From Ashinkailepas kermadecensis (Eukaryota; Arthropoda; Thecostraca; Neolepadidae), in NCBI GenBank assembly GCA_034440615.1, contig JAOTOM010004332.1, positions 186,001-250,000 of the forward strand: DNA of 64,000 nt, written 5' to 3'. Every line of letters starts with the position of its first letter. Position 1 is the first letter of the stretch. Shown here in pieces: positions 11,925 through 24,039 of the stretch. Made by a program: the position numbers and the translations under genes. The notes below the pieces were generated by a model. That model was not told the origin of the DNA, did not search any database, and worked only from the letters and a program-made list of their open reading frames with translations.

Positions 11925-12765
11925 ATGCATTCTCACGAGGGGTGATAACAGACAAACGCGATGGCAACTGACAATACATCCTCACGAGGTGTCATAGCAG
12001 ACAAACAAGATTGGTTTCTCCACGGACTATACACTCTCACGAGGTGTGATAGCACACAAATACGATAGTTTCTCCTTGAATATACATTCTCACGAGTTGT
12101 GAAAGGAGACAAACAAGATTGGTTTCTCCACTGACTATGCATCCTCACGAGGTGTGATAGCAGACAAACACGATAGGCTTTGTACTGACTGTGCATCCTC
12201 ACGAGGGGTGATAGCAGACGAACACGATAGTTTATCCACTGATTATACATCCTCACAAGGGGTGATAACAGACAAGCACGATGGTTACTGAATGCACATC
12301 CTCACATGGTGTTCTACAAGCACGATAATTTATCCACTGACTATACATCCTCACAAGGTGTGATAGCAGACAAACGAGATTGGTTTCTCCACTGACTATG
12401 CATCCTCACGAGGGGTGATAGCAGACGAACACGATGGTTACTGACTATACATCCTCTAGAGGTGTGATAGCAGACAAACAAGATGGTTTTTACACTGACT
12501 ATGCATCCTCACAAGGTGTGATAGCAGACAAACAAGTTTGGTTTCTCCACTGACTATGCACCCTCACGAGGGGTGATAGCAGACGAACACGATGGTTACT
12601 GACTACATCCTCTAGAGGTGTGATAGCAGACAAACAAGATGATTTATCCACTGACTATACATCCTCACGAGGTGTGATAGCAGACAAACAAGATTGGTTT
12701 CTCCACTGACTATACATCCTCACGAGGTGTGATAGCAGACAAACAAGATGGTTTATCCGTGGCAT
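11925..12765. repeat. About 54-bp minisatellite, about 16 copies
   Basis: The unit carries catcctcacgaggtgtgata, then gcagacaaacaagattgg, then tttctccactgactat. Copies vary in length and in cacgagg, cacaagg or ctagagg. The array spans about 840 bp. Short open frames here have no family match. Confidence 0.92.
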
Positions 12766-12954
12766 GGCGACTTGTGAGTAGTGCTGAGGATGTTGAAGTG
12801 ATCTGCAGGGAGCATTGAGCGAAACGATAGCAAACATGGTGCATGATATACAACTGGACAATAAACCTGGGAGGACTCAGTTATTTCAACCACGGATCTT
12901 AACTTTATATTAGAGGCCACTTATTATTTGGGGAATCATAGGATGCTACTTTAC

Positions 12955-13385
12955 GAGGCTGGACAGTACAGTCGTAAGCTGCCCCGGTCGCCGTCACATT
13001 GAGAGGCTGGACAGTACAGTCGTAAGCTGCCCCCCCGATCACCGCCACACTGCAGCTGGACAGTACAGTCGTAAGCCCCCCCCCCCGGTCACCGCCACAC
13101 TGCAGCTGGACAGTGCAGTCGTAAGCTACCCCCCCTCGGTCACCGTCATACTGCGCCTGGACAGTACAGTCGTAAGCCCCCCCTCCCCCCTCGGTCACCG
13201 TCACGCTGCAGCTGGACAGTACAGTCGTAGGCTCCCCCCCCCCCCTCGCCGTCACATTGAGAGGCTGGACAGTACAGTCGTAAGCCCCCCCCGGTCACCG
13301 TCACACTGCAGTTGGACAGTACAGTCGTTAGCCCCCCCCCCCCCCTCCGGCTACCGTCACACTGCAGCTGGACAGTACAGTCTCT
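12955..13385. repeat. About 50-bp minisatellite with C-runs, 9 copies
   Basis: The word ggacagtacagtcgtaag recurs about every 50 bp (near 12960, 13010, 13060, 13110, 13160, 13215, 13265, 13315 and 13370). It is followed by a C-run of variable length and then a gtcaccgtcacactgca block. C-run length is the main variable part, so it is a likely site of polymerase slippage and of quadruplex formation on the minus strand. Confidence 0.93.
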
Positions 13386-13744
13386 GTTATAAATGAACGC
13401 GGAAATCGCGGGTTCATTTTATTCCACTGCCGCTGCAATAACATTACATATCGCCAGATCAATCAGCTAAGATAAATCACAGCACTTAAAATAAAATATA
13501 TAACCATCTTCTCTTCCAAAATTCACATAGCAACAGGCTGAGTGCTATCTGTAATATCCGATCAACCTTCGCTATGCTTCCCAGCACACCGTCTGAGCAA
13601 TGACAATCCAGCTGTGCTCCCCACCGACGCCGCCTTCTCTGCGTGTGCGTCAACATTACCGTGTCACATGCATAAATCACCTCTCTGCCCTCGCTACTCA
13701 ATCATCTTCCCATACCGTTGGATCGCATCACATCTCTCCTTAGT

Positions 13745-14065
13745 CATGCAGCCCCCTGCACCCTCGCATTCAACCTCACTGTCCACTGTCCAGCCCCTGC
13801 ACCCTCGCACTCAACCTCACTGTCCACTGCCAGCCCCTGCACCCTCGCACTCAACCTCACTGTCTACTGTCCAGCCCCTGCGCCCTGGCACTCGACCTCA
13901 CTGTCCACTGCCAGCCCCTGCACCCTCGCACTCAACCTCACTGTCCACTGCCAGCCCCTGCACCCTCGCACTCAACCTCACTGTCCACTGTCCAGCCCCT
14001 GCGCCCTGGCACTCGACCTCACTGTCCACTGCCCAGCCTCTGCATCCTTTCATTCAATCTCACTA
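13745..14065. repeat. 40/41-bp pyrimidine-rich minisatellite, first block, 8 copies
   Basis: The unit contains cagcccctgcaccctcgcac and tcaacctcactgtccactg. It is the same family as the array at 14286-15205. Three plus-strand frames remain open and give Pro/Ser/Thr-rich peptides; I treat these as repeat artefacts. Confidence 0.93.
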
Positions 14066-14285
14066 TCCAGTGTCTGTTTGATGTATATTTTGTTGACTGC
14101 GACTCGCACTTACAGCTGGCTAGGCGGGTGCCATTTTTGAGTTGCGGTGAGCTGGCTCGGAGTGCAGTGGCGGTGGTCAGCGTGTCTGGGTTTTACGAGT
14201 GAAATATAACGCGGCGTGGAAATGCCGCACCGTGTGTTCCCGTAGTGAATACGTTCGGGACACGAGGAAACAGGGCAGTGTCCAG

Positions 14286-15205
14286 CCATGCAGTCCCCTG
14301 CACCCTCTCATTCAACCTCACTGTCCACTGTACAGCCCCTGCACCCTCCCATTCAACCTCACTGTCCACTGTACAGCCCCTGCACTCTCCCATTCAACCT
14401 CGCTGTCCACTGTACAGCCCCATGCGCCCTCTCATTTAGCCTCACTGTCCACTGTACAGCCCCTATGCCTTCTCACTCAACCTCACTATCCACTGTCCAG
14501 CCCCTGTACCCTCTCATTCAACCTCGCTGTCCACTGTACAGCCCCTGCACCCTCCCATTTAACCTCACTGCCCACTGTACGGTCCCTGCACCCTCCAATT
14601 TAACCTCACTGTCCACTGTACGGCCCCTGCACCCTCTCATTTAACCTCACTGTCCACTGTACAGCCCCTGCACACTCTCATTTAACCTCACTGTCCACTA
14701 TACAGCCCCTGCACCCTCTCATTTAACCTCACTGTCCACTGTACAGCCCCTGCACCCTCTCATTTAACCTCACTGTCCACTGTACTGCCCCTGCACCCCC
14801 CCCATTTATCTTCATTGTCCACTGTACAGCCCCTGTACCCTCTCATTTAACCTCACTGTCCACTGTACTGCCCCTGCACCCCCCCATTTATCTTCATTGT
14901 CCACTGTACAGCCCCTGTACCCTCTCATTTAACCTCACTGTCCACTGTACAGCCCCTGCACCCTCCCATTTAACCTCATTTTCCACTGTACGGCCCCTGT
15001 ACCCTCCCATTTAACATCACTGTCCACTGTACAGCCCCTGCACACTCTCATTTAACCTCACTGTCCACGGTACTGCCCCTGCACCCCCCCAATTTATCTT
15101 CATTGTCCACTGTACAGCCCCTGTACCCTCTCATTTAGCCTCACTGTCCACTGTACGGTCCATGCACCCTCTCATTTAGCCTCACTGTCCACTGTACTGC
15201 CGCTC
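14286..15205. repeat. 41-bp minisatellite, second block, about 22 copies
   Basis: The unit contains tgtccactgtacagcccctg and caccctctcatttaacctca, with a 41-bp period. Near the 3' side a longer higher-order block recurs, in which a copy with a cccccc run and atttatcttcattg alternates with normal copies (about 14780, 14870 and 15075). Confidence 0.95.
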
Positions 15206-16824
15206 GCCATTCTCCGTGAACAGCAGCCCACCCGCCCAAAGCTTCAGCCACGCGGCCACGCCGACTGTGCTGCATGTGTCGGGCCCGACTGTGCCTGCTT
15301 ACCTCGTCCCGTCCCACTGCATGGCTATACCTTCGTGTCGGCCTTCTCATGGGCGCCCTTGGCTCACACCCTGCGGCCGACGCCATCCATCGGCACATCC
15401 GGCCTGCACATTCCTCACACGCCAGCCTACATCGCACACTAAAATAAGACGTCGAAACACTGGGCTAATTTGTGGATCACGTGTTAACTACAGGCCTGCA
15501 CACCGGAAATGGCCGGAACGGGCGGCCGTTTGAAAACAGATCCTTCGCTTGGGGTGTCAACCGATTTGCATACAATGATCGTAAAGTCCAGGGGAACGCG
15601 TTCTCAGTAAGTAATGCGGTGGTAAATTACATTTGGCTACAGCAGCTTGCTTAATTGTAGGGCCGTGGACGACTTTTCCCACACTGCTAATGTTCAGCAG
15701 CGCGTTGGTGTCCTGCATGAGATCATGCCTGCTAGCCGAACATGGATTTTAAGATGACAAATAATTATTCAGGCGCTGTGGTATTCATTGCTGCTGCTCA
15801 TTCTCGGTCTGGTAAATGTGGTGATGGGGGAGCACACATGGTGCATATATGGGGTTGATCAAGTGGTCAGCCTGAATTAGACAGATGGACTAGGCATTGA
15901 GGGAACTAGAGTCGGAGGAACATTTCCATCATACTCCTCCCTATGATGACTAACGTAGAAGCAATTTTCATACATACAAGTATATGCTCCAAATCAAGAC
16001 CCACTTTGTAAAGAAAACTAACGCGCATATCCAACTGTATTTAAGTTACTTAATTTGGGATATATTAGATCCGGGTCACCCAAACAATAAATTAAAAACA
16101 GGTTGACGTGTAACTAGAAATGCCAGGGTGACAATGAATGTTTGATGAATTGTTTATGTTCTTTCGTCCCAATTACCTCCTTAACCTAGCATCATGTTTC
16201 GGCTTGCAGTCGTTGTGGTACGACACAACTACAATCAAAGCAATACAATTCCAAAATAGCTCACTAGTAAACCTAAGGTTAGTTAGTATCCGATGAAATG
16301 GCTGCTGTGCCTACTAGTGCTGACAACATAGCCAACACTGGGACACTGAATCCAACTATGTAGATGGAGTGAGCATTCACCAGCGATCATGACAAGCCGT
16401 AACTACACGACTATGTTTTAGGTACCATCCCGACATTTGATCGGCCAGTGCTTCCAGGTCATTCAATATCCACTATGCCCCCACACTGCTCACTCTGTAA
16501 CGTGACGTCTTAATTTATTCGCAGGTCAGTCTAGAGTGAGCCGACCATCCACTATCGGGTCATGCTTTCTTTCATTCCACACCAACCTCCCTACATCAGC
16601 TAGAGGTGCTGACACATAGTTTAGAAGAGCAATTCATAGCCACAGCAACGGCTTGTCCATTCAAGTTCAACGTTGAAAATTAGATTCTTCCAAGGCGTTC
16701 GGATATTGTCAAACAGCAAGAAATTGCTTAGATAGACAGATATCAAATTAAATATTATGATGATAAGATGCTCAGAACTGCAATGGTACTTCTGACGAGC
16801 TTTTTGTATCTTTTCTCTTTTCAG

Positions 16825-16879
16825 TTTTCTAATCGCCGCCCTATGTGTGCATTGTCGTATTCACTGTTTGGGAGATCCG
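16825..16879 (+). other. Candidate 55-nt internal exon (splice signals only)
   Basis: A strong polypyrimidine tract and acceptor (ttttctcttttcag, ending at 16824) is followed after 55 nt by a good donor (ccg/gtgagg at 16880). Two of three frames are open. No protein family or neighbouring exon supports it, so it may be chance. Confidence 0.15.
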
Positions 16880-17970
16880 GTGAGGTGGCCAGTCATCGTC
16901 AAATGCGTGCTTAACACCTACTTTGTTTCGGCAAACAAGAAGAAAGCAATCTCTTGTGAAGCCTGGCGTCGTCGGACCTTGCTCTGCGCCCGTCAAAAAT
17001 TGAGGAATTCCGTATTTGAATTAACTGCGTCCCAATCGTCCCATGCGATTTCATCAACACCGCCATTACTAGCATGTCAGCATGTGGTTGTTTGACAATG
17101 CCAAATATATTCTTCTAAATGACAATGTCGAGGAGTTGCACGTTGCTTGGTATGAGACTGGTCAATTACATACATTCAGTTTTGCTTCTGAAAGGTGATT
17201 TCCTAAAAATGTTAGAATTCACAATACATATTTCGGCAAATACATAAGTATTTAATTGTGAAGCTGATGATATCACTGGGCGATATTTTGTGTATACTAG
17301 CAATACAATTGTAGACTCTACCTACTGACCTGTTGACCTACGTGACTACCTATTAAAGACTACATCACTTGTTAAAATGTGCATAATGGCCCTTTGTTAA
17401 ATGTCAGCTTGATAAAGTGATGATTATTATTGGATACATATGTCGACCCCCGAAATTAGCTCCACAAGGGTTCCTCGAACAACAACAAAAATGCATCGCC
17501 ACAGTATTTCTTTCATAGGTCAGACATTATTCGTGAGATTCAGCATTTGATCAGTTCATCATGTTAAAAGTTGGCACCGTTCGACAATTGTTTGACGCTG
17601 ATTTATAACACCTAACTTTGAAAACGATCAGCGCAGTTGATGACTGCATGGTTTCTCATTTGCAGTGATTTGCGTGTAGCACATAGAGGGAGGTTAGGCA
17701 TGTCGTTTCTGACCTTGTTTTGTGTTGTTTGATTTAAGTATTCCTCTGTGTTCACTTCACGTTGGCCTTTGCGATCATTTCGTAGCCAATATCCCCGTGC
17801 TGTGCTAAGTCTAACAGGTGGCAGCCATTTATCTGTGACAAGTATGAGCACTAATATATCTAGTCGAAAAAGGTTGACCACAAACTGACCCGATATGAAT
17901 CAAGGTTGAAAGATAAGAACGAAGTGAGTCAACGTTTTCCTCGTGCGTCAACCCTAGAACATTTCCACTG

Positions 17971-17996
17971 CTGTAAAGGGCCATGGCCCTTTACAG
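17971..17996. repeat. Perfect 26-bp palindrome
   Basis: The sequence ctgtaaagggccatg and its exact inverted complement share a centre at ccatgg, giving a 26-bp perfect palindrome. It runs straight into imperfect copies of cagacacggcgc (17990-18060). Confidence 0.95.
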
Positions 17997-18365
17997 ACAC
18001 GGCGCTGTGCAGACACGGCGCTTTACAGACACGACACGGCGCCATTTACTGACACGGCGCTGTCGGTAAATGTTGGTGTCAGACGTACGCTGAAGGTGTC
18101 AATGCTGTTTCGTTCTTATAACATTGGTGATGTGCTACTCGTTAAAGCACTCAAACACTCGAACGAATGAATAGAATCGACCCATGTGCAGACATTCTAG
18201 ATGTAGAGAAATGAGGAGCTGCTGATAACCCCAGGACCTGTTTTGGCTGCAGTGACAGCTAGTCAAATCTTGCTTGGATCGGCAACAACGTGGCTAAAAA
18301 AGGCGCTGCTGCAGTGTTATGCTGCTGTGTTCAAATGGCGATGGGCAACGGACTACAGCCCGGCA

Positions 18366-18898
18366 CGCGACCTGCGTCCTGCGACCTGCGTCCTGCGTCC
18401 TGCGACCTGCGTCCTGCGACCTGCGACCTGCGACCTGCGTCCTGCGTCCTGCGTCCTGCGTCCTGCGACCTGCGACCTGCGACCTGCGACCTGCGACCTG
18501 CGACCTGCGACCTGCGACCTGCGTCCTGCGTCCTGCGTCCTGCGACCTGCGTCCTGCGACCTGCGTCCTGCGTACTGCGACCTGCGTCCTGCGACCTGCG
18601 ACCTGCGACCTGCGTCCTGCGACCTGCGTCCTGCGACCTGCGTCCTGCGACCTGCGTCCTGGACCGTGCGACCTGCGTCCTGCGTCCTGCGTCCTGCGTC
18701 CTGCGACCTGCGACCTGCGACCTGCGTCCTGGACCCGCGTCCTGCGACCTGCGTCCTGCGACCTGCGACCTGCGTCCTGCGACCTGCGTCCTGCGTCCTG
18801 CGACCTGCGTCCTGCGACCTGCGACCTGCGACCTGCGACCTGCGACCTGCGACCTGCGTCCTGCGTCCTGCGTCCTGCGTCCTGCGACCTGCGTCCCC
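18366..18898. repeat. 7-bp minisatellite of two unit types, about 76 units
   Basis: The array is built almost wholly from gcgacct and gcgtcct, which differ at one base. There is one gcgtact unit, and two ggacc-containing interruptions at about 18660 and 18730. Three 7-bp units make 21 bp, so every frame gives the same repeating peptide family (CDLRPAT/CVLRPAS). Long open frames therefore exist in all three plus frames and on the minus strand, and are not evidence of a gene. Confidence 0.97.
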
Positions 18899-18944
18899 GG
18901 CAACACGACCAAAACTAAACGTGACTCCCTATTAGAGCAGCGGG

Positions 18945-19045
18945 ACAGTCTACCCTCGTCGACAGCTCATCAGGGCGACAGTCCACTCTCGTCGACAGTT
19001 CATCAGGGCGACAGTCTACCCTTGCCAACGGCTCATCAGCGGCTG
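18945..19045. repeat. 33-bp repeat, 3 copies
   Basis: The unit contains cagggcgacagtctaccctc and gtcgacagctcat. It lies between the 7-bp and 43-bp arrays. Confidence 0.9.
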
Positions 19046-19094
19046 ACGGCTGCGACTCGTCGCTGCTGGCTACCAGCCGCATCTGACTGACCGC

Positions 19095-19640
19095 CAGCCA
19101 AGTACCCCGCCTCCACAGGGCGGCGGCTGCACCCTGCGAGCCAAGTACCCCGTCTCCACAGGGCAGTGGCTGCACCCTGCGAGCCAAGTACCCCGCCTCC
19201 ACAGGGCGGCGGCTGCACCCTGCGAGCCAAGTACCCCGTCTCCACAGGGCAGTGGCTGCACCCTGCGAGCCAAGTACCCCGTCTCCACAGGGCGGCGGCT
19301 GCACCCTGCGAGCCAAGTACCCCGTCTCCACAGGGCGGCGGCTGCACCCTGCGAGCCAAGTACCCCGTCTCCACAGGGCGGCGGCTGCACCCTGCGAGCC
19401 AAGTACCCCGCCTCCACAGGGCGGCGGCTGCACCCTGCGAGCCAAGGGTACCTGCCGTCCACATGGGCACGTGGCTGCACGCTGCAGAGCCAAGTACCCC
19501 GTCTCCACAGGGCAGTGGCTGCACGCTGCGAGCCAAGTACCCCGTCTCCACAGGGCAGTGGCTGCACCCTGCTACCACAGGGCGGTGGCTGAACCCTGCG
19601 AACAAAGTACCCGTCTACACAGGGTGGTGGCTGTACCATG
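19095..19640. repeat. 43-bp minisatellite, about 12 copies
   Basis: The unit contains cagggcggcggctgcaccct and gcgagccaagtaccccgtct. Variants are cagtgg for cggcgg and cgcc for cgtc. An aberrant copy lies at 19445-19495 (acatgggcacgtggctgc). Long open frames on both strands result from the array. Confidence 0.96.
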
Positions 19641-20154
19641 CTACCCCTGGACAAACATACTACATCATCAAAATCTTAGGGTAGAGGGGGGGGGGGCGGT
19701 AAGCGACACCAAGCGGCAAGGTCCTGTATGGATGCCGTTCCCATGTTCACATGGCGAAAGTTTCCACAGCCGACGCGGCCCGGCCGTCAGCACGTGGAGC
19801 TGATGTAGGCCAAGGGGTACCTCGCCACGACGAGCGACCACCGCCGGCGGGACTGACATCCGGTGCCGCGGCCAGCTGAACCCGCTCACAAGTTGGAATT
19901 AATTTCGGTATGGTTATAATTTTTTATATTTGTTCTTGACTCCCAACCACAAAGTGGCTGTTCTGACAGCCGCGTCACACAGATACAGGTACATGCTGAC
20001 CATCAACGATAGGCATAGTAACGATTAAGCGACAAAATGATTAAGAACAAAATTATTGTTATTAATGACACGGGATTAAATCGCAATCGCCCTTGAATTC
20101 ATCGCTAGTAGAAATTCCTTCTCAGTTAGTTCAAACGACAAGGCACATTACTTG

Positions 20155-20480
20155 ATCTCCTGCAGCGCCGATGTAAACGTCGACGCGGGTCAGCAAGCCC
20201 GAGACGGCCAGAGGAAGCTGGTTCCAAGAGGCAGCGGCTCGGAGTCGAAAATTCCTCTGCGTGCATGCCAGCCGGCATCTCAGCAGCTCAGGGGCTCCGG
20301 CCCATCAGGTCACGCGCCACGACACCTCGCAGCAGGCTCGGAACATGTCACACAGAGCCTGAGGGCCCTAGCGGCTGTGGGGCACCTTAAATACTTTGGT
20401 GACATCCCGCTTCTCCGCCAGACGCTCAATTTTGCACCACCTCAGGGACTCCAAAGCAGTCCGGATGTGGTCCCAGCGAG
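20155..20480 (-). pseudogene. C-terminal relic of a CR1/jockey-type non-LTR retrotransposon
   Basis: Read on the minus strand, three successive segments match the end of LINE reverse-transcriptase proteins in the expected order. First is ALESLRWCKIERLAEK leading to TKVFKV (about 20440-20375). Next is ALCDMFRACCEVSWRVT (20358-20306), in a different frame. Last is GAPELLRC then RNFRLRAAASWNQLPLAV (20298 downward), again in another frame. The pattern of a Leu/Trp motif, an FK motif, a D-M-F motif, then F-x-x-R-A-A-x-x-W-N-x-L-P is characteristic of the region after the RT thumb in CR1/L2-like elements. At least two frameshifts and one stop show it is dead. The upstream RT domain was not found. 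Confidence 0.7.
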
Positions 20481-21559
20481 GCGTTTCCGTCACATGCCTG
20501 GCCGAAAGTTGAATGTTTTCACTTTGTGCTCCCCATTGAGCAGCTCCGGATGACCCGTGTGAGGTGTGCCGTCCACGATAGAACGAGTTATATGACCCAC
20601 CAGGTTGACGGCCTGTGCTGGTTTGACAGTGCCACGCGAATTCTGAAGCTGGAAATCCACACTGGTTTTTTAACATGTATCGAACTTTGGAGTAGTCTAG
20701 CAGCAGTTCATTTGCATAGGCCACTGGCATGAACTTCCTGTGAGCAATTCGTGTGTGCTGTTAATGCGGAATGAACTGAAATGCTAATAACAAGTCGAAA
20801 TATCCTACAATTAATGTAATTATCCTACCTACCAGTGTGACGGTCCGGTTTGTCTCACAGAAAGGTCACCATTGTGCCCTCCGGCTCAGTTCGTGCCGCG
20901 GACAACTGTTCAGCGCGGCACTCTCCATCAGACTGACAACAGCCAACCAGGCGCCCGGCTCGGGGGCGTGCAGGTCCCGTGACATGACGACATAGCCACG
21001 CAGTCGACCGGGCTGGCTGAGGCAGAGCCGGTGTCGGCTGACGAGCATCGCTGAGCTCCGCCATAAACATTCTCTTTGGAAAAAAATGCGCGCACTTGGA
21101 GGAAAATATGGTGATGAAGGCACCTCAATATCGGTATTAAAAGTTTCGAGTGAGATATTGGGACTTGAATCACTGCAAAAAAACAATACTAAGGCTTTAA
21201 AACACTTATGGCTTGCGTGTGCCCGAGACGGATGGGGTGGCTCATACGAACTTTTGTCAAAAGTGTACTGGACTCGCTCGGGGTCCTCGCTGTTAAGAAG
21301 CGAGTCGATTGCAAATCAGCATGGATATTTAAAGTTGATCGGCTTTATCTAGATAATTGGCGATTGTCGGTCTGCTTCCAGCTGTTATCGAAATACCCCC
21401 GCTGATATACCCCCGCTTAATCCTCGGTCATTGCTGTAATATTACTTTTTTTTGTCTGGGAGAAGCGACATTTTGCTCAATGTTATAAAAGAAAATGAAG
21501 TCCGTGACAGAAAACTATAAGTTGAAATATATTTACACTGAAGTAAGTCATGCTCATTT

Positions 21560-21620
21560 TGCACACACACCCACAAACACACACATACATGCACACGCAC
21601 ACAGACACGCAAACAAAAAC
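21560..21620. repeat. Imperfect (CA)n tract
   Basis: About 60 bp of CA-rich repeat interrupted by cccac, aaacac, tacatg and agac. Confidence 0.9.
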
Positions 21621-21849
21621 AAAAGTACTTGTACAGCCACGCTGCTATAAATCACAATATATCCTCTCTTCCGACACACGAAGTAGCTTATACACAGATC
21701 CACAAGATTTGGATCCGACGCTACATATTTCGATGCCACGTCATCTAATGCTACACCTGATGTCACATCCTCTGACGTCAAGCCCACTTAATGAAACCTC
21801 CGGGAGACCAGCACAGCAGCCACATCATTATAGTGTTCCATCAAGGCAC

Positions 21850-22420
21850 TAGCCCATGCCAAGCGGCAAGAACGCAACGAGTCGCGAGTCGCACGACGAG
21901 CGACACATGAGTAGCCGTCGGGACGGCGCGCGCCACACATCGCCAGGGATGCGGCAGGAGCGGTGTTCAGAGCCTGTCCAGATCGGGCGGCCGCCGTCCA
22001 ACTGCCGGCCTCGTTCGGCTGTCTTCACCGTCCGTCAGCCGGACGTCACATCGACGCAAAGCAAACCAAAACACGAAGCAAGACGGAAACAGGCCGGCGG
22101 CTGCTGCGCTGCACCGTGCCGACACACCTAGCCGATGACGTCACGGAAACGCACTCAAATGTGCGCGGAGTCGACGTGCACCGCTGCGACTGGACACTGC
22201 AGTCGTTCTGTGCCATCTCGTCAGTCGGGTATCACTGGGAGTACAGACGACGAACGAACCACGTGTCTTTGGGGGGTCGCGCTGATACGTGTATCCTCAC
22301 TGCGAAGAGCTCTTGCTGTCAGCGCTGCTTGTTTCTGGGCCAGCTCGTGTCCGTGTGCGCCATGGGTACTTTTCTCCGTCGCCGTCGCGTCTTGGAGGTT
22401 AGCGAACGCTGAGTGATGAC
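21850..22420. promoter_or_regulatory. CpG-rich island, possible promoter
   Basis: The sequence changes sharply to high GC with many CpG and contains tgacgtcac (near 22136) and a ccggacgtcaca element. Plus-strand frames are open for 90-150 codons but are Arg/Ser/Thr-rich and match no family. The base composition and CRE-like sites fit an unmethylated island or promoter. No first exon could be defined. Confidence 0.25.
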
Positions 22421-22739
22421 AGCGTCCTTTGAAGACCCTGTTTCGACTTCTGATTGATGTGCTTGGGGAGCCGATCTGAAAGGAGAAGAGGTGTGTGAGA
22501 TACCTGCGTTGCAGCGGGTTTCAATAACAGCAACGCATACCAAACTTGCCACCATTCTATAGAGAAACCAAGAGCCATACCATGTTAGATAGTCAGCCCT
22601 CTCCTTTCATTTTGTTGCTGATTACGGACTGACTATTACAGATGTCTCTGTTTCGCTCGCATCTGTGCAAAGTGAATTGCTAAATGCACATACAAGTTCT
22701 AGATAAGCCGAAACCCTGACAGACAAGTTCCAGTTTCAG

Positions 22740-23560
22740 ACATGGTCATGGTTTCGAGGTGGTGGTTAGCGTATTTTCCAGTCAAGCCAGCGGGCCAAGT
22801 TTTTGCGGGGTACAGTTGCGTGACTTTGCCGACATTGTCGGGTGAATCATGTGTCTGTGAGATCTGTGAGATCTGGTGGGGTGGTGGTCGCAGCGGTGGC
22901 TCTGATGGCGCCGATAACTTCCGGCAGGGCTGCCAATGGCTGCGGCAGTGATGCTGAGACGAGATGCTCGCTTCAGGATCGGATGAGCGGCGGGTGTTCG
23001 CCCACGGTGGCGCGGGGCTCTGCAAAGTTTGATCCGAAATGCTGTTGTGTGCCCGTCGCAAGCTCCTCTCTCAGCTTCCTTGAGGAGAGCATTGTCGGGG
23101 GACAGGTCGCGGGAAGGTGGGTTAATCATGCATATATTGGTGATGCAAAACCACCGTTGGAGATCGTTGGGCCGCTGCCATCGCTGAGTCTTTTTGGCTC
23201 AAACTTCCTGCGTCACCATGCGGTACCCGCCGGCCACTTTGTGGCTGCTTAGGTTGAATTGCCGGGAAATGCTTGGGTTGAATTAAGCCATGCATTCTCA
23301 TGATATCCCCTGCTGCGTCCGGGGTTTGGAGAGACTGGTGTGCTCGGTGGTGCCCGTACCACCGAGGGTCTGGTGTGCTCGGTGGTGCCCGAATCACCGA
23401 GGGAATGATGTGATCGGTGGTGCTTGCATGCACTACGGACTCCAGTGTCACCGGTGCCGGCCTCACCGAGCTGACTAAGTTCACTGTTTAGACTGCCGCC
23501 TTCGTTCGGCGGCGAGCGTCGTCTTCGTCTGCTGGCAAATATGTTCATCGGGCACGAAAA
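22740..23560. other. GC-rich segment with open frames on both strands
   Basis: Both strands have frames of 100-136 codons, rich in Ser, Pro, His and Arg. There is a small local duplication (gtgagatctgtgagatctg, 22855-22875) and two copies of a gtgctcggtggtgcccg block (23340-23390). The plus frame at 22842-23252 has a hydrophobic start but begins with GTG and has no upstream ATG. I cannot assign function. Confidence 0.3.
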
Positions 23561-24039
23561 GGAAACAGAAATGAAGCCCGTGTACGGTTATAACAGTAAA
23601 CAGCTTTTATCAATAATCAACTGCACCTCAAGTGATTGAACTCCGAGTAACGAATAGCGTTTGGTACACACCGTTTACGGGTGAATGTGTATTAAGCCGA
23701 CAACTATAATTAGCTTACCGTTGGAATTCACATAGGGAATAGCTTGGGTGAACATAATTTGAATGTCTTTCTGACGCAATTATTTTGTACACGGACATCG
23801 GCAGTCGAAGCGCATCTTCTTCAGGTTAATTGCTTGAATTGCTGGAACAATGACACATACAGTCATGAGAGTCAACGTACTTTGTAAGATTCGAAACGAT
23901 TTCGCGCCGAGAGCATACAAACTTTCTGGGGCCAGTCTACCTGGCCAGTCTACTTGGCTCTCCACCTGGTCTGTCCATCTGGCTCTCCATTACCTTAATG
24001 ATGTAGATATTGCCTTATTTATATATATATATATATATA

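Larger units (their letters stand above)
15210..18240. other. Mostly gene-empty stretch
   Basis: A GC-rich start (15.2-15.45 kb) is followed by AT-rich unique DNA. Apart from the weak exon candidate at 16825-16879 and the palindrome at 17971, I see no supported feature. Its open frames match no family. Confidence 0.45.

Noticed and set aside
18243..19090. Open frames of 190-266 codons rich in Cys, Arg, Pro
   Set aside because: They are the 7-bp array read in every frame; identical peptides appear in all frames.
20855..21186. GC-rich minus frames of 71-106 codons
   Set aside because: Three frames are open at once and none has a family motif or a convincing pair of splice sites.
22842..23252. 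136-codon plus frame with a signal-peptide-like start
   Set aside because: Begins with GTG, has no ATG before the hydrophobic part, and the opposite strand is equally open.
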